Of a DNA stretch of 64,000 bases, positions 1 to 10,800 are shown one piece after another. A program made the position numbers and the translations under genes. Origin of the DNA: Eutypa lata (taxonomy: Eukaryota > Ascomycota > Sordariomycetes > Xylariales > Diatrypaceae); contig JAKULF010000017.1 of NCBI GenBank assembly GCA_022661535.1, positions 496,001 through 560,000 of the forward strand, read 5' to 3'. Below the pieces are notes generated by a model that saw only the letters and a list, made by a program, of their open reading frames with translations, made no database searches and was not told the DNA's origin. Numbering within the stretch: position 1 is the stretch's first letter; each line of letters begins with the position of its first letter.

Positions 1-1
1 T

Positions 2-337
2 ACCTCAGTCCCGGATACCCGCTATATCCTTCGGCCCGAAGCTATTGAAAGCATATTCATTCTATATCGTGCGACGGGGCGACGAGAGCTGCTTGACTCG
101 GCCTGGGCGATGTTCCAGGCCATCGAGAAACATACCCGTACCGAACTCGCGAACTCGGCATTAGCCGACGTTACCGTCACAGATGGTGAGCCACACCAAT
201 TGGACTCGATGGAAAGCTTCTGGCTTGGCGAGACGCTCAAGTACTTCTATCTGATCTTCAGTGAGCCAGATCATATCTCCCTGGATGAGTACGTGTTTAA
301 TACTGAGGCACATCCGTTTAGGAGGGTAACACCGTGA
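2..337 (+). CDS. Class I alpha-mannosidase (GH47), C-terminal fragment
   Basis: This is the 3' end of a gene running in from the left edge; 111 residues are visible and the stop is TGA at 335-337. GH47 enzymes trim alpha-1,2-mannose from N-glycans in the ER or Golgi, and some fungal members are secreted. The visible part carries the family's closing signature: [11 protein letters not shown] near the start, a stretch ending in [20 protein letters not shown], and the terminal [13 protein letters not shown]. The Thr of the NTEAHP motif, a calcium ligand in the family, is present. The reading frame is intact here, unlike the two genes that follow. It runs tail to tail with the O-methyltransferase on the other strand, 160 bp away. 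Whether it is an ER, Golgi or secreted form cannot be told from the C-terminus. Family assignment is firm. Confidence 0.9.
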   Translation, partial: TSVPDTRYILRPEAIESIFILYRATGRRELLDSAWAMFQAIEKHTRTELANSALADVTVTDGEPHQLDSMESFWLGETLKYFYLIFSEPDHISLDEYVFNTEAHPFRRVTP

Positions 338-497
338 TATATCATGGGAGAGGTTATATGGGAGTTCTCCTGATAGAAAATGATGCAAAATTAAAATTAT
401 TAAATGAAAGAACACTAGGATTCGGTATCAATTTCACACGTATTGCCAATAAAGTTAGTATCCTATCACGACATGTGACCTCACGAACGTTCCCACT

Positions 498-1399
498 TCA
501 ATCAAGAAGCCTAGCAATATTCACATCATCCCAAAGGGGACAGAGCCAGTTATCCAACCTGTCGTTCTCTGCCACCGCGTCATTGTATCTCCGAAGGCTC
601 TTGATATCATCCGACTTCCAGTACTCCTTCCTATGGGGCCCAAAATCGTACTTGCGCCAAGGATTGTCCTCGCTGTCGTCGACCACAAGTCCACACCTCA
701 AGACATTGTCACCGACAATGAGGCCGCCCGGGCGCAAAAGCCGTCTGGGCTGACCCGGCTGTGACTTCTCCATGATAGCAGAAAGATAAGACGGATATCC
801 CGATTTCTGGGCATCGATGAAGATGATATCGTAGGGCTCCTCGGGCTCGAGCTTTGGTAGGCTGTAGATGATTCATTTACGTAGGTTAGCGATTGATTGG
901 TAAAGTAGCAGGATATACATGATCGACGACCTACTTCTCGAGGGCGTCTCCTTAGATGACCTCGACGTTGTTCACGCCGTGGTTCGCATAGCACACCCTA
1001 GCCTGGTTCGCAAACCCGGCGTCGAACTCCAAGCCTGTGACTTTACCATCCGGTCCCACGGCATGGCTCCACACGAGACTGGAAAGGCCAACGTAGACGT
1101 CGACTTCCAGTACTAATGTCTACGAATTAGCATATTCATTAAAAGTCTTGTCGGTAAGTATGGAGATGAACGTGAGGATACCTACCCCTCTTTGCCCCTA
1201 CTATCCTGGCAAGGAAGGCCATAGCCTGAGCCTGTGAGATCGAGACCATGTAGATGGCTGTCTTGGGCTGCGTTTCGCCTACATGCGCGTGGTAGTCGAT
1301 GATGTGCTGGGGGATGCGCGAGGTTTGGGCCTCGGCATAATAGCTCACACGTTCTCCAACTATGTCGTTGGGGTACAAAATAGGGGTTGTTTCTTTCAT
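498..1399 (-). pseudogene. Class I SAM O-methyltransferase with one in-frame stop
   Basis: Three exons on the minus strand (1399-1186, 1112-935, 861-498) join in phase to 251 codons. They read as a caffeoyl-CoA-type O-methyltransferase: KRVLEVDVYVGLSS (SAM motif I), YDIIFIDAQKSGYPSYL, GGLIVGDNVLRCGLV and a C-terminal LCPLWDDVNIARLLD. These enzymes methylate hydroxyls of small aromatic compounds. Two defects are visible. A TAA at 952-954 interrupts the protein between NNVEVI and GDALE; CAA (Gln) is the likely ancestral codon. In motif I, where the family has Glu-x-Gly, this gene has Glu-Val-Asp, which should weaken SAM binding. Splice sites and frame are otherwise intact, so decay is recent, or the stop is an assembly error. 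The substrate is unknown. Confidence 0.75.
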
Positions 1400-2944
1400 G
1401 TTAGATAATGATAAAATACTTGTCGATTTGATTTATCACTCTAAGTTTTACTTCAGAGTTATCCGGCTCTGGGAAGCCTCGACCATATACGTAGGAGGCT
1501 TTTCAATACTATGACATCACCAGATCGACAGCAAAAATGCACATTCCTTGAGAACGCCCCCAATTATGAAAGAATTTCAACCTTGATATTTAACCGGCCC
1601 TCGCAGGTATGTGGACGGTAATACCGAGCTAGTTTTCAGGTTTTAAATAAGCCAGAAGTCGAACTACGCAAGGTAGACAACATAGCAGAACTAAGACGAA
1701 TAGCAGCACTGGGTTATGTATGAAGTCCTCACCCATTAAATGTTTGTGATCTTATTCTGTACATAGTCGACTTGAATAGTTTTATCATACCTGTATTTAT
1801 TCTTCCCTATTTGTTTCGAACACAGGAGTACCCTAGAGTTATACCGTGCGGGTTTGCCAACGGCCCCAGATACAAAGCCCCCACGTGTGGACATATTTGT
1901 ATCAACGTTCCACAGGAGATGCCGTGATCCGGATATTGAACGTAAAGCACGATATGTGATAATTACACACCGATACCAAGTGCCACCTACTAGAATCCAG
2001 GAATATTCAACCCCCGGGAATTCTGAAGTTCGAATACTTGCCATAGGATTGATGTAGAAAGAGGCAGATAATACTGAAGAAGTGCCAACAGTAATTCTCT
2101 ATTGATCTCGTTAATGGAGTTAGCAGCCATTCGGGCATCTTTTCTTTCTTCCGTACAAATGTATTCGCCCGACTCTAAAAGGAGGATATATGGAGTATGA
2201 TTCAACACTGTAGCTTGTGGCTCAGCAAAAATCGAAGTGATATGCAATTGGCGAAGCTGAAAACCTACGTGCGATCGGGGAGTGCAAGGGGGAAGGTCCT
2301 TCAGCTGGTTTGGCTGTTATCTGTTGAGTTTCAAAGTAGTGACCGGGAAACACTAAGTTATAAAAGGGTGGGTATGACTTGACGTAAGGGACCCAGATAT
2401 TGCTTCTGGGTGTTACGATTTGTAGTAGTCTTTTGTCATGTGATGTCACATCCGTAAGCAACCATTTACCACCTCAGGCTGCGTAGCAGAGCACGAGCTA
2501 AATATCCGGTATCAAATCAGGGCGAGGCCCCTGAGGTGGAATGTAGCCAGCTTGCCGGCTACCGAACCCAGCTCAGGGCGAAGGACGGTTGTACATAAGC
2601 TGTCATGGGAGCTCTTTGACGTGTCATGATCTCATTCCAGTCATCGTCTCAACCAGTCATCCTGCAACCATGTAAATCAACATTCTGACCACGAACACAA
2701 TGACCGAACAATTGGAATTCTTCCTTGATAGCATCAACTTATGCCCGAACATTTAGAGACAAATTTAACAAGGGCAGATACACTGCAAACGGTCCCACCC
2801 AGCCGTTTATGCTGGAATATGTATGTCTGGTAGTAGAGCTTTGCCTTTCGCCATCCAAAGTTGACCGGGCTATCTTGATCAAAATTAAAGTCGAGCAGAA
2901 CTGGTAAGATTATCACAAGAATTGGAACTGACGATTCGACAAGG
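1400..2944. other. Intergenic, no gene seen
   Basis: About 1.5 kb between the O-methyltransferase start and the FAD-oxidase remnant. Only short open frames (under about 100 codons) with no recognisable motifs occur on either strand. It must hold the promoter of the O-methyltransferase and possibly the lost 5' end of the oxidase. Nothing else was identified. Confidence 0.5.
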
Positions 2945-4389
2945 TCGGAGGCTTGCGTCGCGAAGCCACGGTGCATCATTCACCCCGAGACAGTCGAGGA
3001 TGTATCGAAGTCTCTCACGATAATTAGATTTTTCCAGTTAGCTTTGCTGTTCGTAGTGGAGGGCACTCCCCAGATGCGGGATAGTCGAGCATCGAGCAGG
3101 GTAGCTTGGTGGACATGTAGAGAATGAACCAATTCACTTTAGGCGACAACAAGCAAGTCGCAAGCTTCGGTCCCAGATGCCGTTGGGGAGATGTGATTAC
3201 TACTCTGGATGCACAAGGGGCAACTGTTATCAGAGGACGCATGCTACCAGTTGGCGTTGCGAGCCTGATCCTAGGGGGTATGCACGTAGCTCTTCCCGCC
3301 TACGGAGTCCTTCCTTTCTAACGGTCTTAAGTGGGCTTTCTTATTTCTCTAGCGAAAATTGCCTTGCTACCGACAGCGTGAAGAACTTCGAAGTGTGGGG
3401 GCGCTACTAGATTTTTTTGGTGGAATCTACCTGGCTGACCTTGACTGTAGGTCATCTTGGCAGATGGCGCAGTCGTGGACGCCAATTCCGACAGCATCAG
3501 CGACCTCTTTTGGGCTCTTGAGGGCAAAGGGCCAATCTTTGACATTGGTACTCGTTTTGATCTCTACACTGTAGGTACCCGTAAAGGAAGTCTGGAGTCA
3601 GCTCAGCATTTATCCCCTGAATCAAGCCTCTGTCCTTTTAAATGCGTTTATTCAGTGGTAGAATGAAGGAGCAGCCGACCTCAAGTCCACTGTAGCCCTC
3701 ACATTTGGGCTCGATATGATTACACTGGCTTGCTGTACTCAGAACCCATGGAGTGGCTGGAGGCGTTCGTGGTATTCTATGATATTGAGCCTCTCATGGT
3801 TCCCGTCCCCGCGAACAATAATACAATCACTACTATAACGGATATACTTGGCAGTACACTTTCAAGCCAGCCCGCGCGGTGAGTAATCCCGGGTGCTGAT
3901 ATGGCGGTAATGGGGATGACTCAACAATAACTTATCTAAAGTCACGACTACAGGAGTCCTGGTTCACGCATCGACGCACATCTGTACAAAGATGTGTATG
4001 CCTTCTGTAGAGAAAAAGCGGTTGCAATACGCGAGGAAACGGGGGCCAACCAGACTTTCAGTATGCAGCCGATCCCAAAAGTCCTAGCTAAGGCTGGAGA
4101 GAAGAGAGGGGGGAATCCGATGAATACTCCCGCAGAGAACCATCAATGTAAGTGCACCTGCGCCCCCTTTGGCTGGGTCAACCCCACTACTCAGAGAGAG
4201 CAGCATATTGATTACGCTAGGGTGGAATACACTCATCGACTGGGAGAAAGCCGGCGACGACGAACAGGCGCAATCAATTTTGATCAAGACTACAGTAAAA
4301 TGGCAGTTAGGAAGATATCGTTGAAGTACGACGAGAAATAACTGTTGCAGGAGCTGCAGGATGATGTATTCCGGCTTTTCAAGGCTTAA
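2945..4389 (+). pseudogene. BBE-like FAD-linked oxidoreductase, decayed
   Basis: Fragments in several frames line up in order with a berberine-bridge-enzyme-like FAD oxidase (FAD_binding_4 plus BBE domain). The sequence shows PRCIIHPETVEDVSKSL (about 2966-3016), then FAVRSGGHSP in another frame (about 3043-3072), GPRCRWGDVITTLDAQGATV (3166-3225), a GRMLPVGVASLILGG stretch, SENCLATDSVKNFE (3349-3390), [20 protein letters not shown] (from about 3450), [52 protein letters not shown] (from 4225) and a terminal LLQELQDDVFRLFKA ending at 4389. Stops interrupt it at 3082-3084, 3118-3120, 3659-3661 and 4339-4341. Frameshifts lie near 3029-3033 (a T5 run), 3282-3330 and 3730. The N-terminus and part of the BBE domain before the last stop are missing. 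Family members oxidise alcohols or C-C/C-N bonds using covalent FAD. This copy cannot encode a working enzyme. Confidence 0.85.
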
Positions 4390-4747
4390 GCAGTAGGTAT
4401 TTTGCTGCTCAGCATTGTACTGCCCTTCTTTGCATCTCGACTCCTTGTCTAACCCTACAACCATGGAAGATCCGGATAGATCCTAGTCAGCCTTACGCAG
4501 TCAAATGCAGGGAGAAAAGTATGCATCTGATCCAACTGCATATTGCAATGCAACATGGCATTTTATTGGTGGAGTACGCTCAAAGCTGTTGGAACTTGTA
4601 GGGCATTCGGGGATACGCCAACGTCGCCAAGTTTCTAATTGATTCGCTGCTACCGTCCCTTGCTTTATTTTCTCTCTTCCTTTCTTCCTCGCAATCTCGC
4701 TCAAGTTTTTAGTCGTTTCCATCTCTACATAGATAAACTATCTAAGC

Positions 4748-5923
4748 ATGGCAGGCTCTGTTCTTGTCACCGGAGCGAATGGTTCCCTCGGCGTCCATGC
4801 CGTTGATTACATACTGCGCCACTATCCAGATATTACTGCTATTCTGACTGTGAGAAACACATCCGACGCCGACGCCAACACCAAGACGCTGCGGGACACG
4901 ATAGCCCGGTATCCCGGCGCGAAGGTCTCCATCCACCAACTCGACCTCGCGAGCCTCACTGCTGTTCATGAGTTTGCCGGCAAAGTCACCCAGGATATCA
5001 CCAACAAGGTGTGCCCTCCCCTCAGCGCCATTGTCGCGAATGCATTTTACTGGAACCTCGTGGCCGATCCCGAGATTACCAGTGACGGCTACGACAAGAC
5101 AATTCAAGTTGGCCATGTAGCTCATGTAGCCCTCATCCTACGCCTCCTTGGTAGCTTTGGGCCCAACGGCGGCCGCGTCGTGCTTTTCACAAGCGACGCC
5201 CACTGGCCGGGACAGAATAGCTGTAAGTAATACCCCATGGTTTGAACGACCAGCCTAGAGGTCATCCGAGACTGCTCTTCTCCCGTTTTCCCATGGGGCG
5301 TGTGTCCGTCCCACTAACACCAATCGCTACAGTGGAGAAATACCCTCCCGCAATTCCAGATGATCTAGAGCTATTAGTGAAGCCTAAGCCCGGCGCCGAC
5401 AAGCTGGGCCTAGGTTTTCTAAGATACGCCAACGCGAAGCTAACCACCGTGTCCTGGATGTACGCGCTGGATAGGCATCTGCAGAAGGTCAGTAGGGAAC
5501 AGTAGAAACTATCAACAGGCTCACTAACTCATCATCCTTCCTTCGACGCAGGATGCGAACTTGAGTAAGATCACGGCCTTGGCCATCAATCCTGGCAATC
5601 TCGTCGATTCGCGGGCTCTCCGGACCAATACGCCGGGAATGCTGCCCTACGTGCAGAAATTCATTCTGAAGCCGCTGCTGCCGCTGATGCGCCTGAGAGA
5701 CCCTCTGCTGCGTCGGGTGTCCGCGGGCGGCGTCGACGTGGCGAAAATCGCCCTCGACCCGGAGTATGCCGGCGCGCGGGGCTACTACACGTTTCTGAAG
5801 AAAGATGAGAGCTCCCCTGAGAGCAGAGAAGGGAAGAAACAGGAGGCGTTGTGGGTACGCAGTGCACAGTGGGCGGGGATTACTAGGGAGAACACGAGTC
5901 TGGCGTCTGCTGTTGGGGACTAA
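4748..5923 (+). CDS. Short-chain dehydrogenase/reductase (SDR)
   Basis: Three exons (4748-5222, 5333-5487, 5552-5923) join in phase to 333 residues. The N-terminal TGANGSLG is the Rossmann NAD(P)-binding TGxxxGxG-type motif. FTSDAH supplies the catalytic-region serine, and YANAK (codons around 5426-5440) fits the YxxxK active site. INPGNLVDS matches the conserved Asn-Pro-Gly after the active site. The protein should be a soluble NAD(P)-dependent oxidoreductase of the extended WW-oxidoreductase/retinol-dehydrogenase-like group, acting on a small carbonyl or alcohol. It lies 360 bp after the oxidase pseudogene in the same direction and may once have shared a pathway with it and the O-methyltransferase. 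Unlike them it has no stops or frameshifts. The start at 4748 is the first ATG and lies just before the Rossmann motif. The substrate cannot be named. Confidence 0.88.
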
Positions 5924-6503
5924 TCCGATCGAGGTTTAAAGGGCATATATTAATGCATATTACGGTAATCGAAATCTATAATTATACTTGAATATTTTGA
6001 ATGATGACGAGGGATGTGAGTTATATACCGCGTGTGAAGAAAAAGATTCACTGCCTACGTATCTAGTAAAGCTCGTTATGCAAATAATAAATCTTAATGT
6101 TTAGAAAACCGAAATGAAGATCAAATAAATGTAAAGAATTAATTAATAATAAGACGAGTTGTATATTGCGGTGTAGTCACCCCTTAAATATATAGAATCT
6201 TCCAAATATATCTTCTTAAAGTAATATTAATTCACTCCCAAGGATTGAAGTTTCCAAATACCCTTACCTCGTGCTGTATAAATGTATCTAAGCATCACAA
6301 TTAAGCAAGTAGCTGGACACTATAACCTACATAAAGCATTTTTAAGTATTGGCTTACTCATCTTCTTCAGGGGCTACGTGGGAATCCTACCCCTTTTTTC
6401 CACTACTTGCTCGCATCTCAATGAGTAGGCGGAAAGTATTAGCATATCACTCAAAGATGGCATAGGTGCATTTCACATACCATTATAGCTATTAAGATGT
6501 AGC
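5924..6503. other. Intergenic, AT-rich, no gene seen
   Basis: AT-rich spacer between the dehydrogenase 3' end and the small membrane protein 3' end (convergent genes), so it probably holds two 3' untranslated regions and polyadenylation signals. No coding or repeat signal was recognised. Confidence 0.5.
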
Positions 6504-6854
6504 TCAATCGGTACCTGGGGCACCAACACGGCGAACATGCAGGCTACCTGACTCGTCGGCAACAACAGCTGTAGGGGCCGGGGCTGAGGGAAGAGTCCCT
6601 TCCTCTAGTCGCGAGGATAGCTCGAATCCCGCACTTGGCGTGTCACTATCGTGCTCCTTTTTACAGCCAAATCCCTTGATCTTTCTACAACAGGACATCA
6701 ACAAGTTGCAAAGCGCAAACCACATGGGAGGATTTAAGGTAAAGAAGAATAAGAGGCAAACTACGACGATGCTAATCATGGTTGCAGCGATTGTTCCCGG
6801 GCTTCTCCAAGCACTCGGATTAGGTGTAGCTGGAGGGGCAAATACTGCTGGCAT
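6504..6854 (-). CDS. Small membrane protein, unknown function
   Basis: A single-exon 116-residue frame. It starts with a Pro/Ala-rich segment, followed by a long hydrophobic stretch at about residues 27-54 (ISIVVVCLLFFFTL, then NPPMWFALCNLLM), which makes one or two membrane passes. Right after it comes a juxtamembrane CC...C cluster with basic residues (MSCCRKIKGFGCKK), typical of a cytosolic palmitoylated segment, and an acidic Ser/Pro-rich tail. There is no signal-peptide cleavage site, so a tail-in-cytosol membrane protein is likely. I do not recognise a named family. The hydrophobic segment, clean ATG and stop, and position between a convergent gene and MSH6 make it credible. A chance frame remains possible. 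Confidence 0.5.
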   Translation of the reverse strand: MPAVFAPPATPNPSAWRSPGTIAATMISIVVVCLLFFFTLNPPMWFALCNLLMSCCRKIKGFGCKKEHDSDTPSAGFELSSRLEEGTLPSAPAPTAVVADESGSLHVRRVGAPGTD

Positions 6855-7844
6855 GTTGTGCTTTGTAGTAAGGGGTGAAAGGGGGTGGACTAAATCAATT
6901 GAATGATATCCGCGTTGAATTCTGGCTGGTAGTTGTTTTTTCCCAGTAAGATATAGGACTAAGACCTATATTTGTATATCTCAAGAACACTTCTGTTGTT
7001 CATGGCCGTCTAGCCTGAACATAAATCCACCTTGTCAAATGAAAATAGCGAAACAGATACGGAGACCTGGTATTGTTTCTCGGTGCAATTTTTAACAAAG
7101 GATCATATTCAGCAAGGCTTTTATTGTTTTACTTAGTACTATGGTCTCCGATTACGTGGTGACGGGCATTATCTTGCAAGTCTCGAGGCATCTTGTTGTC
7201 GACGAGGTTTCTATTACTCAATTTTAGCAAGTTCTTCAAAGCTTCTAAGTTGCCAGCTACCATCGGAATCCCAAGACGTTATGCTGCCCCTGAACCACAG
7301 TTGGAGCGTTCATTATAGGAATTAGAATGGAGACGTTTATATTAAGGTTATTCGACGTTCAATTGGAAAGGAGGTCCCTATTTAATGGCATTGGCCTAGC
7401 GAAATGGTTATCTATCAATTCAACTACCTAGGTAGGTATACGTATGTACCTAATGCACCTACTGATAGTTTAGTGGGAACGCTAGTACTAATACGTTCAT
7501 ATCTTAAGTACGTGCAGGGAAGACGCGACGCGATGACGCGGGGTCTTTTCAATTAATAAGTGAAGCTTGGGGCAATTGCGACCCGTGCGTAATAGCAAGT
7601 CGCGTCTCATGAGCTGGGATGAAAAAGGAAATATCAAAGGAGCTCCTGACTTTCTGATGAACTTGATCATTCTCTTATTTATGTCCCGTTTCTCGTAAAT
7701 CTTCTATTACTTTCAGCTAATACCTAGTCAGTGATCTTATCGCTTCGTGGGAACAGGAAACTAGGAAACTTAGAATCTACAAGTCTGAGTAGATTTACTT
7801 CATCTCTTTTCTTTTTTCTTCCGGCGTGAAGACGATTGGGCAAG
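6855..7844. other. Divergent promoter region upstream of MSH6
   Basis: About 1 kb between two divergent genes. It holds a TACCTAGGTAGGTA palindromic repeat at 7425-7438 and a cluster of ACGCG cores at 7523-7605 described separately. No open frame here is convincing. Confidence 0.5.
7523..7605. promoter_or_regulatory. Cluster of MCB-like ACGCG cores upstream of MSH6
   Basis: Three ACGCG cores at 7523-7527, 7528-7532 and 7536-7540 and one inverted core (CGCGT) at 7601-7605 lie 240-320 bp before the MSH6 start. In yeasts the MBF complex binds ACGCG-type sites to switch on DNA replication and repair genes, MSH6 among them, at G1/S. The motif match is direct. Function in this fungus is inferred. 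Confidence 0.45.
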
Positions 7845-10800
7845 ATGGGGGAGAAATCAGGAGCTACTCGAACTCGAACGCCTGGCAAGGCAGCCGGCAC
7901 ACCTACCAGTTCTACGACGACTCCTTCATTGTCTAGGAAACCAAGCTCATCTTCCACTACCGGAAAGCAGCAGCAGAAGAGCATTCTTGGCTTTTTCTCT
8001 AAAGCTTCTAAAGACAAGGAGATGACGACAACCACGGCTACTCCCACTCCCAAAATACCATCCTCGCCATGTCTCCGAGAGACAACTAAATCTAACTCTC
8101 TCCAATTGAACAAGAGGCCCAGTAAAAATATTACTCCCGTCCCTAGTAGTGACGCCATAGAACCCTCCAGCTCTCAGGAGAATATCGACTCTGCCACTAC
8201 AGTTAAGGTACCTAAGAACCGTCATTCGCTACCCTCCCCCGTGATGCCTGCTGACATTATGATCAAGCAGGTTGTTTCCTCCAAACCCACCGTTATGGGT
8301 AGCAGTCCATCGCGTAAGGTGAGTGATCATTGATGCATTGCCCTTATCACTAGCAATGAGTAGCTATACTAACCTTTCTCCCATGCTTCAGGTCAAGAAG
8401 GCAGTCAATTACGCCGAATCATCAGACGACGACGAAGATGTCTTTGTAGCAATGAAAGCTGCTAAATCCCGACGTCGAAACCGCCCACAATCTAGAGTAG
8501 CTGACGACGACGACGATGATGGTGACGTATACGAGGAAAGCAAGGAATCCGAGGTCGCAGACGAAGATGGTAGGTTTATAGAGCTCATGGTGCTGGTGGA
8601 ATACATTGCAGGGCAGAGACTAACACTATATAGACGAGATGGCGGATTTCGTTGTTTCTGACGACTCGGATGGCCCCTCTAAAAAGAGGAAGCGCCCTTC
8701 CAAGCCACAATCATCACGCAAGAGGTCACAAACCCTTTCACCGGCTGCCAGACAGGCGATGAACGACATGGCAGACGAGGATGACGACATGGACGCCATC
8801 ATGGAAGATATGCCCTCTACTTCTACCGCCCAAAAGTGGCGATACGACCCTGACACCATCGATCCCGTCAAGATACGTACACCTACCGCATCATCAAAAA
8901 CATCTACAAGCAAACCCAAAGCCCACACCCGTGATCCCGAGGAACGATACCCATGGCTTGCCAAGATTTTTGACATTAACCGGAACCCTCTTGGACATCC
9001 CGACTATGACCCGTCCACCGTCTACGTGCCACCGATGGCTATGCAGAAATTCTCAGCCTTCGAGAGGCAGTACTGGGAGATCAAACAGAAGCTGTGGGAT
9101 ACGGTTGTGTTCTTCAAGAAGGGGAAGTTCTACGAACTCTACGAAAATGATGCCACCATCGGTCACCAGCTCTTCGATCTAAAGCTTACAGATCGCGTCA
9201 ACATGCGTATGGTTGGCGTTCCCGAGAGCTCTCTCGACATGTGGGTCAACCAGTTCATCGCCAAGGGGTACAAGGTGGCTCGTGTCGATCAGATGGAGAC
9301 AGCGTTGGGCAAGGAGATGCGTGAAAGGGATGCCACCAAGGCGAAGAAACAGGACAAGATTATTCGCCGAGAGCTCGCCTGTATTCTGACTGGTGGCACT
9401 CTCGTCGACGGTAGCATGCTCCAGGATGATATGGCCACATATTGTGTCGCCATCAAGGAATCCGTCATCGATGACCATCCTGTATTCGGCATCTCGTTTG
9501 TCGATGCTGCTACAGGACAGTTCTTCCTGTCCGAGTTTGAGGATGATGTCGACCTGACAAAATTCGAGACCTTTGTTGCTCAAACCAACCCTCGTGAGCT
9601 CATCCTAGAGAAATCTCGCATCTCGACAAAAGCACTACGCATACTCAAAAATAGCACGTCACCTACGACCATCTGGAACTACTTCAAATCGGGAAGCGAG
9701 TTCTGGGATGCAGAACTCACCCGGCGGGAACTTGGCTGCAATGGCTACTTTGCTTCTGAGGATAACGCGGAAGACGAAGTCTGGCCTGAAACTCTAGACA
9801 AGGCAAAGGACAAACCCTTCTTGATGTCCGCCCTCGGAGCCCTGGTCCAGTACCTCCGGGTGCTTAAAATCGAGAGGATTCTCCTTTCTCAAGGCAACTT
9901 CTCCTGGTATAGCCCGATCCACAAAAACGGCACTCTAATATTGGACGGGCAAACCCTCATCAACCTTGAGGTCTTCTCCAATACGGTCAATGGAGGTTCT
10001 GATGGGACCTTGTTCTCCCTCTTAAACAGATGTGTGACGCCGTTCGGCAAGCGGCTGTTCCGCCAGTGGGTCTGCCACCCGCTTTGCAACATTCAAAAAA
10101 TCAACGAAAGGTTAGACGCGGTTGACCTGCTTAACGCTGATAGAACTGTGCGAGAGCAATTCGCTTCGCAGTTGACCAAGATGCCGGACCTCGAACGCCT
10201 GATCTCTAGAGTTCATGCGGGAGCCTGTCGACCAGAGGATTTTGTCAAAGTTCTGGAAGGCTTTGAGCAGATTGAATACACTATGACACTCCTTAGCGCA
10301 TTTGGTGGTGGAAGTGGCCTGGTCGATCGTCTTGTCTCGTCCATGCCTGATCTCCACGAGCCACTGTCGTTCTGGAAATCTGCCTTTGATCGCAGGAAGG
10401 CCAGGGAAGAGAAGACACTGATCCCTGAGCGAGGTATTGAGGAGGATTTCGACAGCAGTCACGACCAGATTATTGGAATCAAGGATGACTTGCAGAAGCT
10501 GCTAGACGCGAAGAAGAGCGAGCTCAAGAATAAGTCGTTGAAGTTCACCGACATCGGCAAGGAAGTCTACCAGATCGAGGCGCCTAAATCGGTCAAGGTT
10601 CCCAAGGACTGGCAGCAGATGTCTGCGACTGCGAGCGTCAAGCGTTACTACTTCAAAGAATTGACTGAACTCGTCCGACAGCTGCAGGAGGCCGAAGAGA
10701 CCCATTCCCAGCTCGTCAAAGAAGTAGCTTCCCGGCTCTTCAAGCGGTTTGATGTCGACTATGATACATGGCAGCGGGCTATCCGCGTCGTGGCGCAGTT

